64,000 nucleotides of DNA from Cytobacillus sp. FSL H8-0458. GTDB lineage: Bacteria; Bacillota; Bacilli; Bacillales; Cytobacillaceae. Within the stretch, counting starts at the first letter, position 1, and the number at the start of each line of letters is the position of its first letter. The notes under the pieces were generated by a model. That model saw only the letters and a list, made by a program, of their open reading frames with translations. It ran no database searches and was not told the origin of the DNA. The translations under genes were made by a program, and so were the position numbers. Positions 48,252 through 56,707 of this stretch are shown here, one piece after another. The stretch lies in the NCBI RefSeq assembly GCF_038002165.1, contig NZ_JBBOBR010000001.1, positions 434,001-498,000 of the forward strand, written 5' to 3'.

Positions 48252-48265
48252 TGAATATTTATTAA
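48252..48265 (+). promoter_or_regulatory. Candidate ARG box upstream of artP
   Basis: TGAATATTTATTAA matches the ArgR half-palindrome pattern TGAATAATTATTCA at 12 of 14 positions. It lies 44 bases before artP, and argR itself is in this window. Confidence 0.45.
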
Positions 48266-48308
48266 TAGCTATGCAGAGATTATTCATATTTTATAGGGGG
48301 AAACGAAA

Positions 48309-49100
48309 ATGAAAAAAGTCATCATGATTGCTTTAAGCATACTTTTAGTTGGCGTATTAGCTGCATGCGGCACAAGTGAAGAAGCCAGCACTAAAAGCGG
48401 CTCAGGGGAAAACTCAGATAAAAAAGTATTAACAATGGGTACGTCAGCGGATTATCCGCCATTTGAATATGTAGATTCAGCAAAAGGGGAAGAAATCATC
48501 GGATTTGATGTGGATTTGGCCAAAGCGATCGCTGGAAAATTGGGCTATGAAATCCAAGTGAAGGATATGGACTTTAACGGACTGATCCCTGCACTGGAAA
48601 CGAGCCAGGTTGATTTTGTTTTAGCAGGTATGACTCCTACTGAAGAGCGTAAAGAAAACGTTGATTTCAGCGATGTATATTATACAGCGAGCCACATGAT
48701 TGTTTCTAAAAAAGGCAGCGGAATTGAATCATTGGAAGATTTAGACGGAAAAACAATAGGTGTGCAGCTTGCCTCTATTCAGGCAGATAAGGCAGAAGAA
48801 ATTGCTGAAACAGTTGATATGACTGTGGAAAACCGTAACCGCATCCCTGAATTAATTCAGGAAATTATGGCAGGCCGATTTGATGCAGCCATGATTGAAG
48901 ACACAGTTGCTAAAGGATATTTTGAAAAAAATAAAGACCTTGCCGGTTTCACCATTGAAGAAGCTGAAACTGAGGCAGGTTCTGCCATTGCTTTTCCTAA
49001 AGGCAGTGAATTAACTGAAAAATTTAATGCAGAGCTTTTGAAGATGAAAGAAAACGGTGAATTGGAAGAACTGATCGTAAAATGGTTTGACAACAAATAA
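48309..49100 (+). CDS. artP: Arginine ABC transporter, substrate-binding lipoprotein
   Basis: 263-aa extracellular binding protein tethered by lipid. Signal peptide with lipobox LLVGVLAACG (Cys21 or so), then a family-3 solute-binding fold (TMGTSADYPPFEYVDS, IIGFDVDLAKAIAGKLGYE, DFVLAGMTPTEERKENVDFSDVYY). GGGGGAAACGAAA precedes the ATG. The arginine assignment comes from similarity to YqiX and the YqiXYZ gene order; other polar or basic amino acids are possible. Confidence 0.9.
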   Translation: MKKVIMIALSILLVGVLAACGTSEEASTKSGSGENSDKKVLTMGTSADYPPFEYVDSAKGEEIIGFDVDLAKAIAGKLGYEIQVKDMDFNGLIPALETSQVDFVLAGMTPTEERKENVDFSDVYYTASHMIVSKKGSGIESLEDLDGKTIGVQLASIQADKAEEIAETVDMTVENRNRIPELIQEIMAGRFDAAMIEDTVAKGYFEKNKDLAGFTIEEAETEAGSAIAFPKGSELTEKFNAELLKMKENGELEELIVKWFDNK

Positions 49101-49114
49101 TTCGCTGTGAATTG

Positions 49115-49143
49115 GCGTCCAAGGCATATTTTCCTTTGGACGC
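49115..49143 (+). terminator. Hairpin between artP and artQ
   Basis: GCGTCCAAGG-CATATTTT-CCTTTGGACGC, followed by TTTATTCTTCC. Likely a partial terminator or mRNA stabiliser giving more binding protein than membrane parts, as often seen in ABC operons. Confidence 0.6.
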
Positions 49144-49191
49144 TTTATTCTTCCCGGAAAATAAATTACTTATAGAAAGGATGGAAAGCTA

Positions 49192-49851
49192 GTGAATCTG
49201 GATTTTCAGCAGTTCATTCCCTCCCTTCCATATATACTTAAAGGCATTGGCGTCACGCTGCAAATTGTGTCTATGGCAGGCATACTGGGTTTTGTATTAG
49301 GTATTATTCTATCATTCTTTAAAATTAGCAAATTTAAATTTCTTGGCTGGATTGCAGATGCCTACACATCCGTTTTTAGAGGAACACCTCTTGTTCTTCA
49401 GCTGATGCTCATCTATTATGGGTCACCCCAGCTGATCGGGTATAAAATTGATCCTTCCACAGCTGCCGTCCTGTCTTTTGGGCTTAATTCAGCGGCCTAT
49501 ATTTCGGAGATTATCAGGGCGGGAATTTTGGCGGTGGATAAAGGGCAAAGTGAAGCGGCAATGGCACTGGGCGTTCCATACAGGCCGGCCATGATGGATA
49601 TCATACTTCCGCAGGCAATGAAAAACATTTTGCCTGCTTTAATGAACGAGTTTATTACTCTAACAAAAGAGTCTGCGATCGTAACAGTCATTGGGGTAAC
49701 AGACGTGATGCGCCGGGCTTACATCGTGGGAGGCGAAAAGTTTTCCTACTTCGAACCGATACTGATTGCCGGGCTGATTTATTACATTATGGTTATGGTT
49801 CTGACTGTGCTCGGAAAAGGAATTGAAAGGAGAATGAGACGCAGTGATTAA
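49192..49851 (+). CDS. artQ: Arginine ABC transporter, permease
   Basis: 219-aa inner-membrane permease of the HisMQ type with about five hydrophobic helices and the EAA loop [24 protein letters not shown] that docks the ATPase. GTG start after AAAGGATGG. Its end overlaps artR by 8 bases. Confidence 0.93.
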   Translation: MNLDFQQFIPSLPYILKGIGVTLQIVSMAGILGFVLGIILSFFKISKFKFLGWIADAYTSVFRGTPLVLQLMLIYYGSPQLIGYKIDPSTAAVLSFGLNSAAYISEIIRAGILAVDKGQSEAAMALGVPYRPAMMDIILPQAMKNILPALMNEFITLTKESAIVTVIGVTDVMRRAYIVGGEKFSYFEPILIAGLIYYIMVMVLTVLGKGIERRMRRSD

Positions 49852-50566
49852 AGTGGAAAATTTGCATAAGCATTTCGGTAAACTTGAAGTTCTCAAAGGA
49901 ATTTCAACCAATGTTAAAGATGGCGAAGTAGTGGCTGTAATAGGTCCGTCCGGTTCCGGTAAATCAACGTTCCTCCGCTGCATCAATCTCCTGGAAATGC
50001 CAACAGACGGCAGGATCATGATTAATGGGCAGGACATTACGGATAAAAGCACGAACATAATTAAAGTGCGCCAAAATGTGGGGATGGTGTTTCAGCATTT
50101 TCATTTATTCCCCCATAAAACTGCCCTGCAAAACCTGACCTATGCACCGATGAAGGTTAAGGGATTATCAAAATCGGAAGCTGAGAAAACAGGGCTCGAG
50201 CTTTTGGAGAAAGTAGGATTATCTGCCAAAGCACACGAATACCCCAATCGGTTATCCGGGGGGCAGAAACAAAGGGTTGCGATTGCAAGAGCTCTTGCCA
50301 TGCAGCCTGAAGTTATGCTGTTTGATGAGCCAACATCTGCTCTTGACCCGGAAATGGTGAAAGAAGTGCTGGACGTTATGAAGAATTTAGCACATACTGG
50401 CATGACAATGGCGATTGTTACCCATGAAATGGGCTTTGCCCGTGAAGTGGCAGACAGGGTGCTGTTCCTGGATGGCGGTGAACTTGTAGAGGATTCCTCC
50501 CCTGAAGAATTTTTTTCTAATCCTAAGAGTGAACGTGCAAGGGATTTCTTGCAAAAAATGCTATAA
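49844..50566 (+). CDS. artR: Arginine ABC transporter, ATP-binding protein
   Basis: 240-aa cytoplasmic ATPase: Walker [15 protein letters not shown]-loop [11 protein letters not shown], signature [15 protein letters not shown], Walker [15 protein letters not shown], and switch His in VTHEMGF. GTG start inside the end of artQ. The terminator follows. Confidence 0.95.
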   Translation: MIKVENLHKHFGKLEVLKGISTNVKDGEVVAVIGPSGSGKSTFLRCINLLEMPTDGRIMINGQDITDKSTNIIKVRQNVGMVFQHFHLFPHKTALQNLTYAPMKVKGLSKSEAEKTGLELLEKVGLSAKAHEYPNRLSGGQKQRVAIARALAMQPEVMLFDEPTSALDPEMVKEVLDVMKNLAHTGMTMAIVTHEMGFAREVADRVLFLDGGELVEDSSPEEFFSNPKSERARDFLQKML

Positions 50567-50582
50567 TCGATATATGCTATGG

Positions 50583-50616
50583 GAGAAGATGATCAAAATG
50601 ATCATCTTCTCTTTCG
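50583..50616 (+). terminator. Terminator of artPQR
   Basis: A perfect 13-bp stem GAGAAGATGATCA-AAA-TGATCATCTTCTC followed by TTTCGCATTT. Confidence 0.8.
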
Positions 50617-50680
50617 CATTTAAATACCTGAAAGCCTTCTTAAAATTAGATGGGGCAATTGAAAATAGGAGTTTGAATAA

Positions 50681-51673
50681 ATGAAGTACAGAATTGGCTA
50701 CCGGACAATCAAGACTGCAGTGGGGACTTCCATTAGCATCATGATTGCACAGATGCTGCAGCTTGATAATTTTGTTTCTGCGGGCATCCTGACTATATTA
50801 TGCATAAAAGTCACAAAGAAAAAATCACTCCGGGCTTCATGGGACCGATTTTTTGCCTGTCTGCTGGCAATGGCATTTTCTTCTTTGTTTTTTGAGGGCA
50901 TTGCTTACCATCCGCTTGTAATTGGACTGCTGCTGCTGTTTTTTATTCCGGCAGCTGTCATGGCAAAGGCCAGCGATGGAATTGTAACAAGCTCAGTTAT
51001 TATTTTGCATATTTATTCTGCAGGAGAAGTCTCAAAGGACCTCTTGCTGAATGAATTGGGCATAATTATTGTCGGAATCGGTGTTGCGCTAATCGCGAAC
51101 CTTTACATGCCGAGCCTGGAATCGAAGCTTAAGGAATATAGACTTGAAATAGAAGAAAATTTTAAGGTTATCTTTGACGAAATCGTGAGGTATTTGCGTA
51201 CCCATGAAAGCAGCTGGGACGGCAGAGAAATTACTGAAACAATGGAAATGATCGATGAGGCAAAAGCGCTGGCCTTCAGGGATGTTGAAAACCACTTTCG
51301 AAGAGATGAAAATTTATATTATCATTATTTCAAAATGAGGGAAAAACAATTTGAAATTATTGAGAGAGTTCTTCCAAGTGTCACTTCCATTGCACTCCCT
51401 GTTGAACAGGGGGAGATGATCGCTGATTTTATTGAAGAATTATCAGAGCATATCCACCCAGGCAATACGGCCCTGCTATTCCTGGAGAAATTGTACCGTA
51501 TGAAGGTTTCTTTTGAAAATATGGAGCTCCCCAAAACGAGGGAGGAATTTGAAGCACGTGCTGCCCTGCTTCACTTTGTAAAAGAAATGGAACAGTATTT
51601 AATTATTAAGAGCTCTTTTAAAGGGTTAAAGGATAAGGAAATGAATCAAAGCGGGACTGCAGAAGCAAACTAA
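50681..51673 (+). CDS. yqjA: Aromatic acid exporter family protein (YqjA, DUF939)
   Basis: 330 aa. N-terminal membrane domain with four to five helices (residues 10-145, KTAVGTSISIMIAQML) and a soluble helical C-terminal half. Fits the YqjA/DUF939 and ArAE family of membrane proteins; transport activity is inferred from family only. It lies directly after artPQR, as in B. subtilis. AATAGGAG before ATG. Confidence 0.87.
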   Translation: MKYRIGYRTIKTAVGTSISIMIAQMLQLDNFVSAGILTILCIKVTKKKSLRASWDRFFACLLAMAFSSLFFEGIAYHPLVIGLLLLFFIPAAVMAKASDGIVTSSVIILHIYSAGEVSKDLLLNELGIIIVGIGVALIANLYMPSLESKLKEYRLEIEENFKVIFDEIVRYLRTHESSWDGREITETMEMIDEAKALAFRDVENHFRRDENLYYHYFKMREKQFEIIERVLPSVTSIALPVEQGEMIADFIEELSEHIHPGNTALLFLEKLYRMKVSFENMELPKTREEFEARAALLHFVKEMEQYLIIKSSFKGLKDKEMNQSGTAEAN

Positions 51674-51700
51674 GGAAAAGGAATTGGAGCGTGAATCGTC

Positions 51701-52222
51701 ATGCTGAAGTTTGCTGCAGCGGCCATCCTGTTTTTTTCACTTTCCCCAATCTGGCCATTGGGTCCTAATCCGCTGCCTGGAGATCCATTTCTGATTGTCA
51801 ATAAACACACAAATGAAGTTGCGTTTTTACAGGATCATAAAGTGCAGAATGTCATCACAGCTGCAACCGGCAAAACGGATGACCTTACACCGGAAGGGCT
51901 GTTCTCAGTGACTGTAAAGGCAGCTGATCCTTACTACAGAAAAAAGGACATAAAAGGCGGTGACCCCCGGAATCCGCTCGGCACAAGGTGGATTGGGTTT
52001 GACGCAGAAAATACTGATGGCAGAATCTATGGCATTCACGGGACGAACGATCCTTCGTCCATCGGCAGATATGTCTCCAATGGATGTATCAGATTGCAGA
52101 ATGAGGCAGTCGAGTCGTTATATGAATCCGTGCCAATTGGAACAAAAATCCTAGTGGTCACCTCAGCTAAAAGTTTTGAGGAACTTGGAAGAGATTACGG
52201 TGCCATAAAAAAAGATAATTGA
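51701..52222 (+). CDS. L,D-transpeptidase (YkuD domain), exported
   Basis: 173 aa. A signal-type N-terminus (LKFAAAAILFFSLSPIWPL) is followed by a YkuD domain from about residue 28 (FLIVNKHTNEVAFLQ) to 160. The active-site block IHGTNDPSSIGRYVSNGCIRL holds the catalytic His and Cys. Such enzymes form 3-3 crosslinks or remodel peptidoglycan, including in spores. It is a minimal form with no LysM or other binding domain. A terminator follows. Confidence 0.92.
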   Translation: MLKFAAAAILFFSLSPIWPLGPNPLPGDPFLIVNKHTNEVAFLQDHKVQNVITAATGKTDDLTPEGLFSVTVKAADPYYRKKDIKGGDPRNPLGTRWIGFDAENTDGRIYGIHGTNDPSSIGRYVSNGCIRLQNEAVESLYESVPIGTKILVVTSAKSFEELGRDYGAIKKDN

Positions 52223-52232
52223 AAGCTTGTAC

Positions 52233-52260
52233 AGCTGCATCTGAATGGATGCAGCTTTTT
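52233..52260 (+). terminator. Terminator after the L,D-transpeptidase gene
   Basis: AGCTGCATC-TGAATG-GATGCAGCT followed by TTTT. Confidence 0.85.
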
Positions 52261-52279
52261 AATGAGCTGGATGAACGCT

Positions 52280-52430
52280 AACTTCGGACTCTGCAGTTCA
52301 GATTTCTGCCTCTGGTGTCCGAAGTTGAACTGGGTTCGGACTCTGAAACTCGGATTTGGCCATTCTCTGTCCGAAGTTGCTCAATGTTTGGACTCAACTA
52401 TCTGGTTCCCTGCTTTTTATGTCCGAAGTT
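52280..52430. repeat. Array of GTCCGAAGTT motifs in both orientations
   Basis: GTCCGAAGTT occurs exactly at 52317-52326, 52369-52378 and 52421-52430, spaced 52 bp each time. Its reverse complement AACTTCGGAC is at 52280-52289, and degenerate forms are near 52334 (GTTCGGACT) and 52389 (TTGGACTC). The area between has no supported gene. Type and function are unknown. Confidence 0.75.
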
Positions 52431-52479
52431 TCTCCAGCTCGTGAGATTTAGTTAAAAAGGATCAGCAAAAACAATCAAA

Positions 52480-52515
52480 CAAAAAAGCTGCCCGGAATTG
52501 CCATCCGGGGCAGCT
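52480..52515 (-). terminator. Terminator of the reverse-strand Prli42 gene
   Basis: AGCTGCCCGGA / TCCGGGGCAGCT stem (one bulged G); on the reverse strand it runs into TTTTTTGTTT. Confidence 0.85.
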
Positions 52516-52538
52516 GAATGATGAATAGAGTTCCCTTG

Positions 52539-52634
52539 TTATAAAAACATCGCCATACCCATAATGAGGGTAGATGCGAGCATCGCAAATATCATTAGAT
52601 AGACAATTACTTTCGCTAGTTTCTTATTTGACAT
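52539..52634 (-). CDS. prli42: Stressosome-associated miniprotein Prli42
   Basis: 31-aa membrane miniprotein MSNKKLAKVIVYLMIFAMLA followed by STLIMGMAMFL. The basic N-terminus and single hydrophobic helix match Prli42, which anchors the stressosome in Listeria. The frame continues upstream to 52724, but GAGGAGG seven bases before ATG 52634 fixes the start. It has its own terminator on the reverse strand. Confidence 0.88.
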   Translation of the reverse strand: MSNKKLAKVIVYLMIFAMLASTLIMGMAMFL

Positions 52635-52812
52635 TCTATGCCTCCTCGTCCCAATTCTTACTCTTATTTTACTAAGAATCATCAAATTGAACAACCGCTC
52701 AATTTTTAAAAGGGTTTTCGACATTTTTAACGAATATTTAAATTATGGAATCAAATTTTGCCGCATTCTGCGGAAAATGAATATATTATGACATCCAGAA
52801 GGAGGGAAATAG

Positions 52813-53223
52813 ATGATTAAGAAGGTGGATCATATTGGAATTGCTGTCAGGTCTATTGATGAAGCGCTTCCATTCTATACTGAAACGCTTAAGCTTGAGT
52901 TTCTAGGAATAGAGGAAGTAGACAGCCAGGGAGTAAAGGTGGCGTTTATTCAAGCGGGGAAAACGAAACTTGAGCTGCTGGAGCCGACAAGTGAAGAAAG
53001 CCCAATTGCCAAGTTTATAGAAAAGCGGGGCGAAGGGCTGCATCATGTAGCACTGGGAGTTGACAGCATACAAGAACGTATAAACGAAATGAAGGAACAG
53101 GGTATCAGGATGCTGCAGGATGAACCTAAGATTGGAGCGGGCGGTGCCCATGTAGCTTTTATGCATCCGAAATCAACAGGCGGTATTTTATATGAATTCT
53201 GTGAAAAGAAAGGATTGAAATAA
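52813..53223 (+). CDS. mce: Methylmalonyl-CoA epimerase
   Basis: Vicinal-oxygen-chelate protein interconverting (S)- and (R)-methylmalonyl-CoA. 136 aa with metal ligands His7 (VDHIGIAV), the His in LHHVALGVD, and the Glu in LYEFCEK. AGAAGGAGGG precedes the ATG. Three bases before the carboxyltransferase gene; both supply the mutase encoded 6-10 kb upstream. Confidence 0.92.
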   Translation: MIKKVDHIGIAVRSIDEALPFYTETLKLEFLGIEEVDSQGVKVAFIQAGKTKLELLEPTSEESPIAKFIEKRGEGLHHVALGVDSIQERINEMKEQGIRMLQDEPKIGAGGAHVAFMHPKSTGGILYEFCEKKGLK

Positions 53224-53226
53224 GGC

Positions 53227-54777
53227 ATGGCAGACATCTATGAGAAAATAAATGAGTTATACGACAGGCGCCGGGAAGTAGAACTGGGCGGAGGGGATGA
53301 GCGTATACAAAAACAGCATGAAAAAGGAAAATTGACTGCCCGGGAACGAATCGATTTATTAGTAGATCCGGGAACTTTCGTTGAGCTTAATCCATTTATT
53401 GAGCACCGCAGCACGGATTTTGGACTGGAAAACCAAAAAGGGCCTGGAGATGGTGTTGTAACTGGATATGGAAAGGTCAACGGACGTCCTATCTTCTTAT
53501 TCTCCCAGGACTTTACCGTTTTTGGGGGCGCTCTCGGAGAAATGCATGCAAAAAAAATTGCCAATGTAATGGATTTAGCAGCTGAAAATGGAGCTCCATT
53601 TGTAGGCTTGAATGATTCCGGCGGCGCCAGAATTCAGGAAGGTGTTGTTTCCCTTGATGGGTATGGCCATATTTTCTACCGGAATTCCATTTATTCAGGA
53701 GTGATTCCGCAGATTTCAGTCATCATGGGGCCTTGTGCCGGTGGTGCAGTATATTCTCCGGCGATCACGGATTTTGTCTTTATGGTGGAAAAGACGAGCC
53801 AGATGTTCATAACCGGACCAAAAGTAATCGAAACAGTGACTGGGGAGAAAATTTCTCCTGAGGATCTTGGCGGTGCGCGTGTGCACAATACGATCAGCGG
53901 AAACGCTCACTTTAGAGGGGAGTCCGAAGAGGAAGTGATTGGGCAGGTGCGGAGTCTGTTAAGCTACCTTCCGCAGAATAACGAAGAAAAACCGCCTATG
54001 TCCAAATGGGATGAAGAAGATGATTACCGTCCGGATTTGACAGATGTTATTCCCTTTGATGCCCTTCGTCCATATGACGTTCGAAAAGTCATTGAACAGG
54101 TAGTGGATAACGATACTTTTATGGAGGTACAGCGCGACTTCGCTAAAAATATTGTAGTCGGCCTTGCCCGGATCAAGGGTGAAACGGTGGGACTTGTCTG
54201 CAATCAGCCGAAGGTGATGGCAGGAGGCCTTGATATAGATTCTTCTGATAAGGCTTCAAGATTTATCCGGTTCTGTGATTCCTTTAATATTCCACTTATA
54301 ACATTTGAGGACGTTACAGGATTTTTCCCGGGTGTTAAACAGGAGCATGGCGGAATTATACGGCACGGAGCAAAGATTCTCTATGCATACTCAGAAGCAA
54401 CCGTGCCAAAGCTTACTGTTATTTTAAGAAAAGCATTCGGAGGAGCTTACGTTGCGCTTAACAGTAAATCTATTGGCGCAGATCTTGTTTTTGCATGGCC
54501 GAATGCGGAAGTAGCCGTAATGGGTCCTCAAGGTGCAGCCAACATTATTTTTGCAAGGGAAATCCAGAATAGTGATGATCCCGAGGCCACCAGGGCACAA
54601 AAAATCGAAGAGTACAGAGAAAAGTTCGCCAATCCATATGTGGCAGCAAGCCGGGGCATGGTGGATGATGTCATCGATCCGCGCGAAACCAGAATCAAGC
54701 TCATACAGGCGCTTGAAATGCTTCGCAATAAAAAAGAAAGCAGGCCTCATAAAAAGCATGGGAATATCCCGCTATGA
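53227..54777 (+). CDS. mmdA: Acyl-CoA carboxylase carboxyltransferase subunit (propionyl-CoA type)
   Basis: 516 aa crotonase-fold protein with N-terminal (DFTVFGGALGEMHAKKIANVMD, NDSGGARIQEGV, GPCAGGAVYSPA) and C-terminal (VTGFFPGVKQEHGGIIRHGAK, AFGGAYVALNSK) carboxyltransferase halves. The family includes propionyl-CoA carboxylase beta and methylmalonyl-CoA decarboxylase alpha. With mce next door and mutAB nearby, carboxylation of propionyl-CoA is the likelier role. No dedicated biotin carboxylase partner is in the window. Matches yqjD position. Confidence 0.9.
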   Translation: MADIYEKINELYDRRREVELGGGDERIQKQHEKGKLTARERIDLLVDPGTFVELNPFIEHRSTDFGLENQKGPGDGVVTGYGKVNGRPIFLFSQDFTVFGGALGEMHAKKIANVMDLAAENGAPFVGLNDSGGARIQEGVVSLDGYGHIFYRNSIYSGVIPQISVIMGPCAGGAVYSPAITDFVFMVEKTSQMFITGPKVIETVTGEKISPEDLGGARVHNTISGNAHFRGESEEEVIGQVRSLLSYLPQNNEEKPPMSKWDEEDDYRPDLTDVIPFDALRPYDVRKVIEQVVDNDTFMEVQRDFAKNIVVGLARIKGETVGLVCNQPKVMAGGLDIDSSDKASRFIRFCDSFNIPLITFEDVTGFFPGVKQEHGGIIRHGAKILYAYSEATVPKLTVILRKAFGGAYVALNSKSIGADLVFAWPNAEVAVMGPQGAANIIFAREIQNSDDPEATRAQKIEEYREKFANPYVAASRGMVDDVIDPRETRIKLIQALEMLRNKKESRPHKKHGNIPL

Positions 54778-54854
54778 TGGATGCCTGATTTGCTGTGCCA
54801 AAATTTTGGAGTTATACTTGCTTAGTAAGCTTAAATTTGGAGGTTTGTACATAA

Positions 54855-55973
54855 ATGATTAATGAGGAACGCTTATTAAACGAATTTCTGGAACTGGTGC
54901 AAATTGATTCTGAAACAAAGTATGAAGCTCAAATTGCCAAAGTGCTGAAGAAAAAATTCAGGGATCTCGGGGTTGAGGTGTACGAAGACGATACGACTGC
55001 ACAGACCGGACACGGTGCAGGCAACCTCATCTGCACTCTTCAGGGAGCGAAAGAAGGAATTGATACCATTTATTTCACTTCACACATGGATACAGTTGTT
55101 CCTGGAAAAGGAATTAAACCTTCCATCAAGGACGGCTATGTTGTAACCGATGGCACAACGATCCTGGGGGCAGACGACAAGGCAGGACTTGCCGTTATGC
55201 TGGAAATTGTTAAAGTCCTGAAAGAGCAGAATATCGCTCATGGGACTATTCAGTTCATTATAACAGTTGGTGAGGAATCGGGACTGGTTGGAGCTAAAGT
55301 TCTTGATCCTTCACTTGTTAAAGCGAAGTTTGGCTATGCATTGGACAGTGACGGCAAAGTCGGAAATATTATCGTTGCCGCTCCAACCCAGGCTAAAGTT
55401 AAAGCTGCTATTCTGGGAAAAACAGCTCATGCAGGTGTTGCTCCTGAGAAGGGCATTTCTGCCATCACGATGGCATCAAAAGCGATTTCAAGAATGCCGC
55501 TGGGCCGCATTGATGGAGAGACAACGGCTAATATCGGGCGTTTTGAAGGCGGACAGCAGACGAATATCGTATGTGACCATGTTGATGTATTAGCAGAAGC
55601 ACGTTCATTAATTCCTGAAAAAATGGAACAGCAGGTAGCTAAAATGAAGGAAGCATTTGAAAGTGCTGCCGAAGAAATGGGCGGCAAAGCTGAAGTGGAT
55701 GTTCAGGTTATGTACCCTGGCTTTAAATTTGGCGAAGGTGATCATGTCGTAGAAGTAGCACGCAGAGCGGCTGCAAAAATCGGCCGCAGCTCCGAGCTTC
55801 TTCACAGCGGCGGCGGAAGCGATGCAAACGTGATCGCCGGCTTTGGCATTCCTACAGTTAACCTTGCTGTCGGCTATGAAGAAATTCATACAACCAATGA
55901 GCGCATGCCTATTGAAGAATTAAATAAACTGGCTGAAATGGTCATTGCCATTATTGAAGAAGTTTCAGCTTAA
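54855..55973 (+). CDS. yqjE: M20 family tripeptidase-like metallopeptidase (YqjE)
   Basis: 372 aa PepT/M20-type zinc peptidase. Metal and catalytic residues are in SHMDTVVPG (His), LGADDKAGLAV (Asp), TVGEESGLVGA (two Glu), ALDSDGKVG (Asp) and LHSGGGSDAN (His); a dimerisation lid domain lies between about 180 and 290. TTGGAGG before the ATG. Substrates are likely di- or tripeptides; this is family inference. Terminator follows. Confidence 0.9.
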   Translation: MINEERLLNEFLELVQIDSETKYEAQIAKVLKKKFRDLGVEVYEDDTTAQTGHGAGNLICTLQGAKEGIDTIYFTSHMDTVVPGKGIKPSIKDGYVVTDGTTILGADDKAGLAVMLEIVKVLKEQNIAHGTIQFIITVGEESGLVGAKVLDPSLVKAKFGYALDSDGKVGNIIVAAPTQAKVKAAILGKTAHAGVAPEKGISAITMASKAISRMPLGRIDGETTANIGRFEGGQQTNIVCDHVDVLAEARSLIPEKMEQQVAKMKEAFESAAEEMGGKAEVDVQVMYPGFKFGEGDHVVEVARRAAAKIGRSSELLHSGGGSDANVIAGFGIPTVNLAVGYEEIHTTNERMPIEELNKLAEMVIAIIEEVSA

Positions 55974-55982
55974 GCAGCAAGA

Positions 55983-56010
55983 AAGAGAACCGATGCGGTT
56001 CTCTTTTTTT
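55983..56010 (+). terminator. Terminator after yqjE
   Basis: AAGAGAACC-GATGC-GGTTCTCTTTTTTT. Confidence 0.92.
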
Positions 56011-56101
56011 GCTGCAGCATTCTATTTTTTCCTCACTAGTTAGAAAATAATGGCTATGGTATATTAGTTCTATATATAAGAGTTTCCGAGGGGGAAATGG
56101 G

Positions 56102-56578
56102 ATGATTGAAAATAATAAAGCTGTCGTTTTCAGGGCAGGAAATGAGGAATATGCTACACCGGTTCCTTTTGTTATATCCATTGAGAAAATGGAAGGCATT
56201 ACACCGATTCCTCATTTGCCCGGCTATGTAAGAGGAATTGTTAAAGTCAGGGGAGAGCTTATTCCTGTTGTGGATTTTGAAGAAATTCTCTACAGCCGGA
56301 AACTTGCTGATAGTGACTCCGCAAGAATGATCGTGCTGCAGACAGACGAGCTATCATTCGCCGTCCTTGTAAATGAAGCCAAGGAAATTCTCGATATTCC
56401 AGAAGGCTGCCTGAAACAGCCAGGTCTGATTGCCTATCAAAAAACCAATTATTTTATAGGTGTGGCTAATATCGATAATAGGCTGATTACTATAATCGAT
56501 CCTTTAAAGCTGGTGGAATCACTGGAGGGAATAAGAGAAATAAAAGAGTATATGAAAACACAGCATACAACTGCATAG
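56102..56578 (+). CDS. cheW: CheW-like chemotaxis coupling protein
   Basis: 158-aa single CheW domain: VVFRAGNEEYATPVPFVISIEKME, then the conserved IPHLPGYVRGIVKVRGELIPVVDFEE and VNEAKEILDIPE. CheW links receptors to the CheA kinase. It is on its own, flanked by terminators, with no cheA, receptor or flagellar gene near, and it is not part of the B. subtilis yqj order. GAGGGGGAAATGGG precedes the ATG. It may serve the main chemotaxis system or a separate signalling role. Confidence 0.9.
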   Translation: MIENNKAVVFRAGNEEYATPVPFVISIEKMEGITPIPHLPGYVRGIVKVRGELIPVVDFEEILYSRKLADSDSARMIVLQTDELSFAVLVNEAKEILDIPEGCLKQPGLIAYQKTNYFIGVANIDNRLITIIDPLKLVESLEGIREIKEYMKTQHTTA

Positions 56579-56590
56579 TGGACGAATTCT

Positions 56591-56623
56591 AAAACAGGGG
56601 ATCAGAGAGAGATTCCCTGTTTT
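56591..56623 (+). terminator. Terminator after cheW
   Basis: AAAACAGGG / CCCTGTTTT with a 15-nt loop, then CGCTTTT. Confidence 0.7.
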
Positions 56624-56707
56624 CGCTTTTACAAAAGTCTCTGATTAATAGAAAAGAAAAATATTTGCTAAAATGGAATTGAATTATATTTACAGGGAAG
56701 TGCCTGC

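Noticed and set aside
52280..52430. CRISPR array
   Set aside because: The repeated unit is only 10 bp, occurs in both orientations and is degenerate; no cas gene is near.
52262..52444. 60-codon forward frame over the GTCCGAAGTT array
   Set aside because: It begins inside the transpeptidase terminator tail and has no ribosome binding site; the motif copies are in different frames, so it is not a repeat protein.
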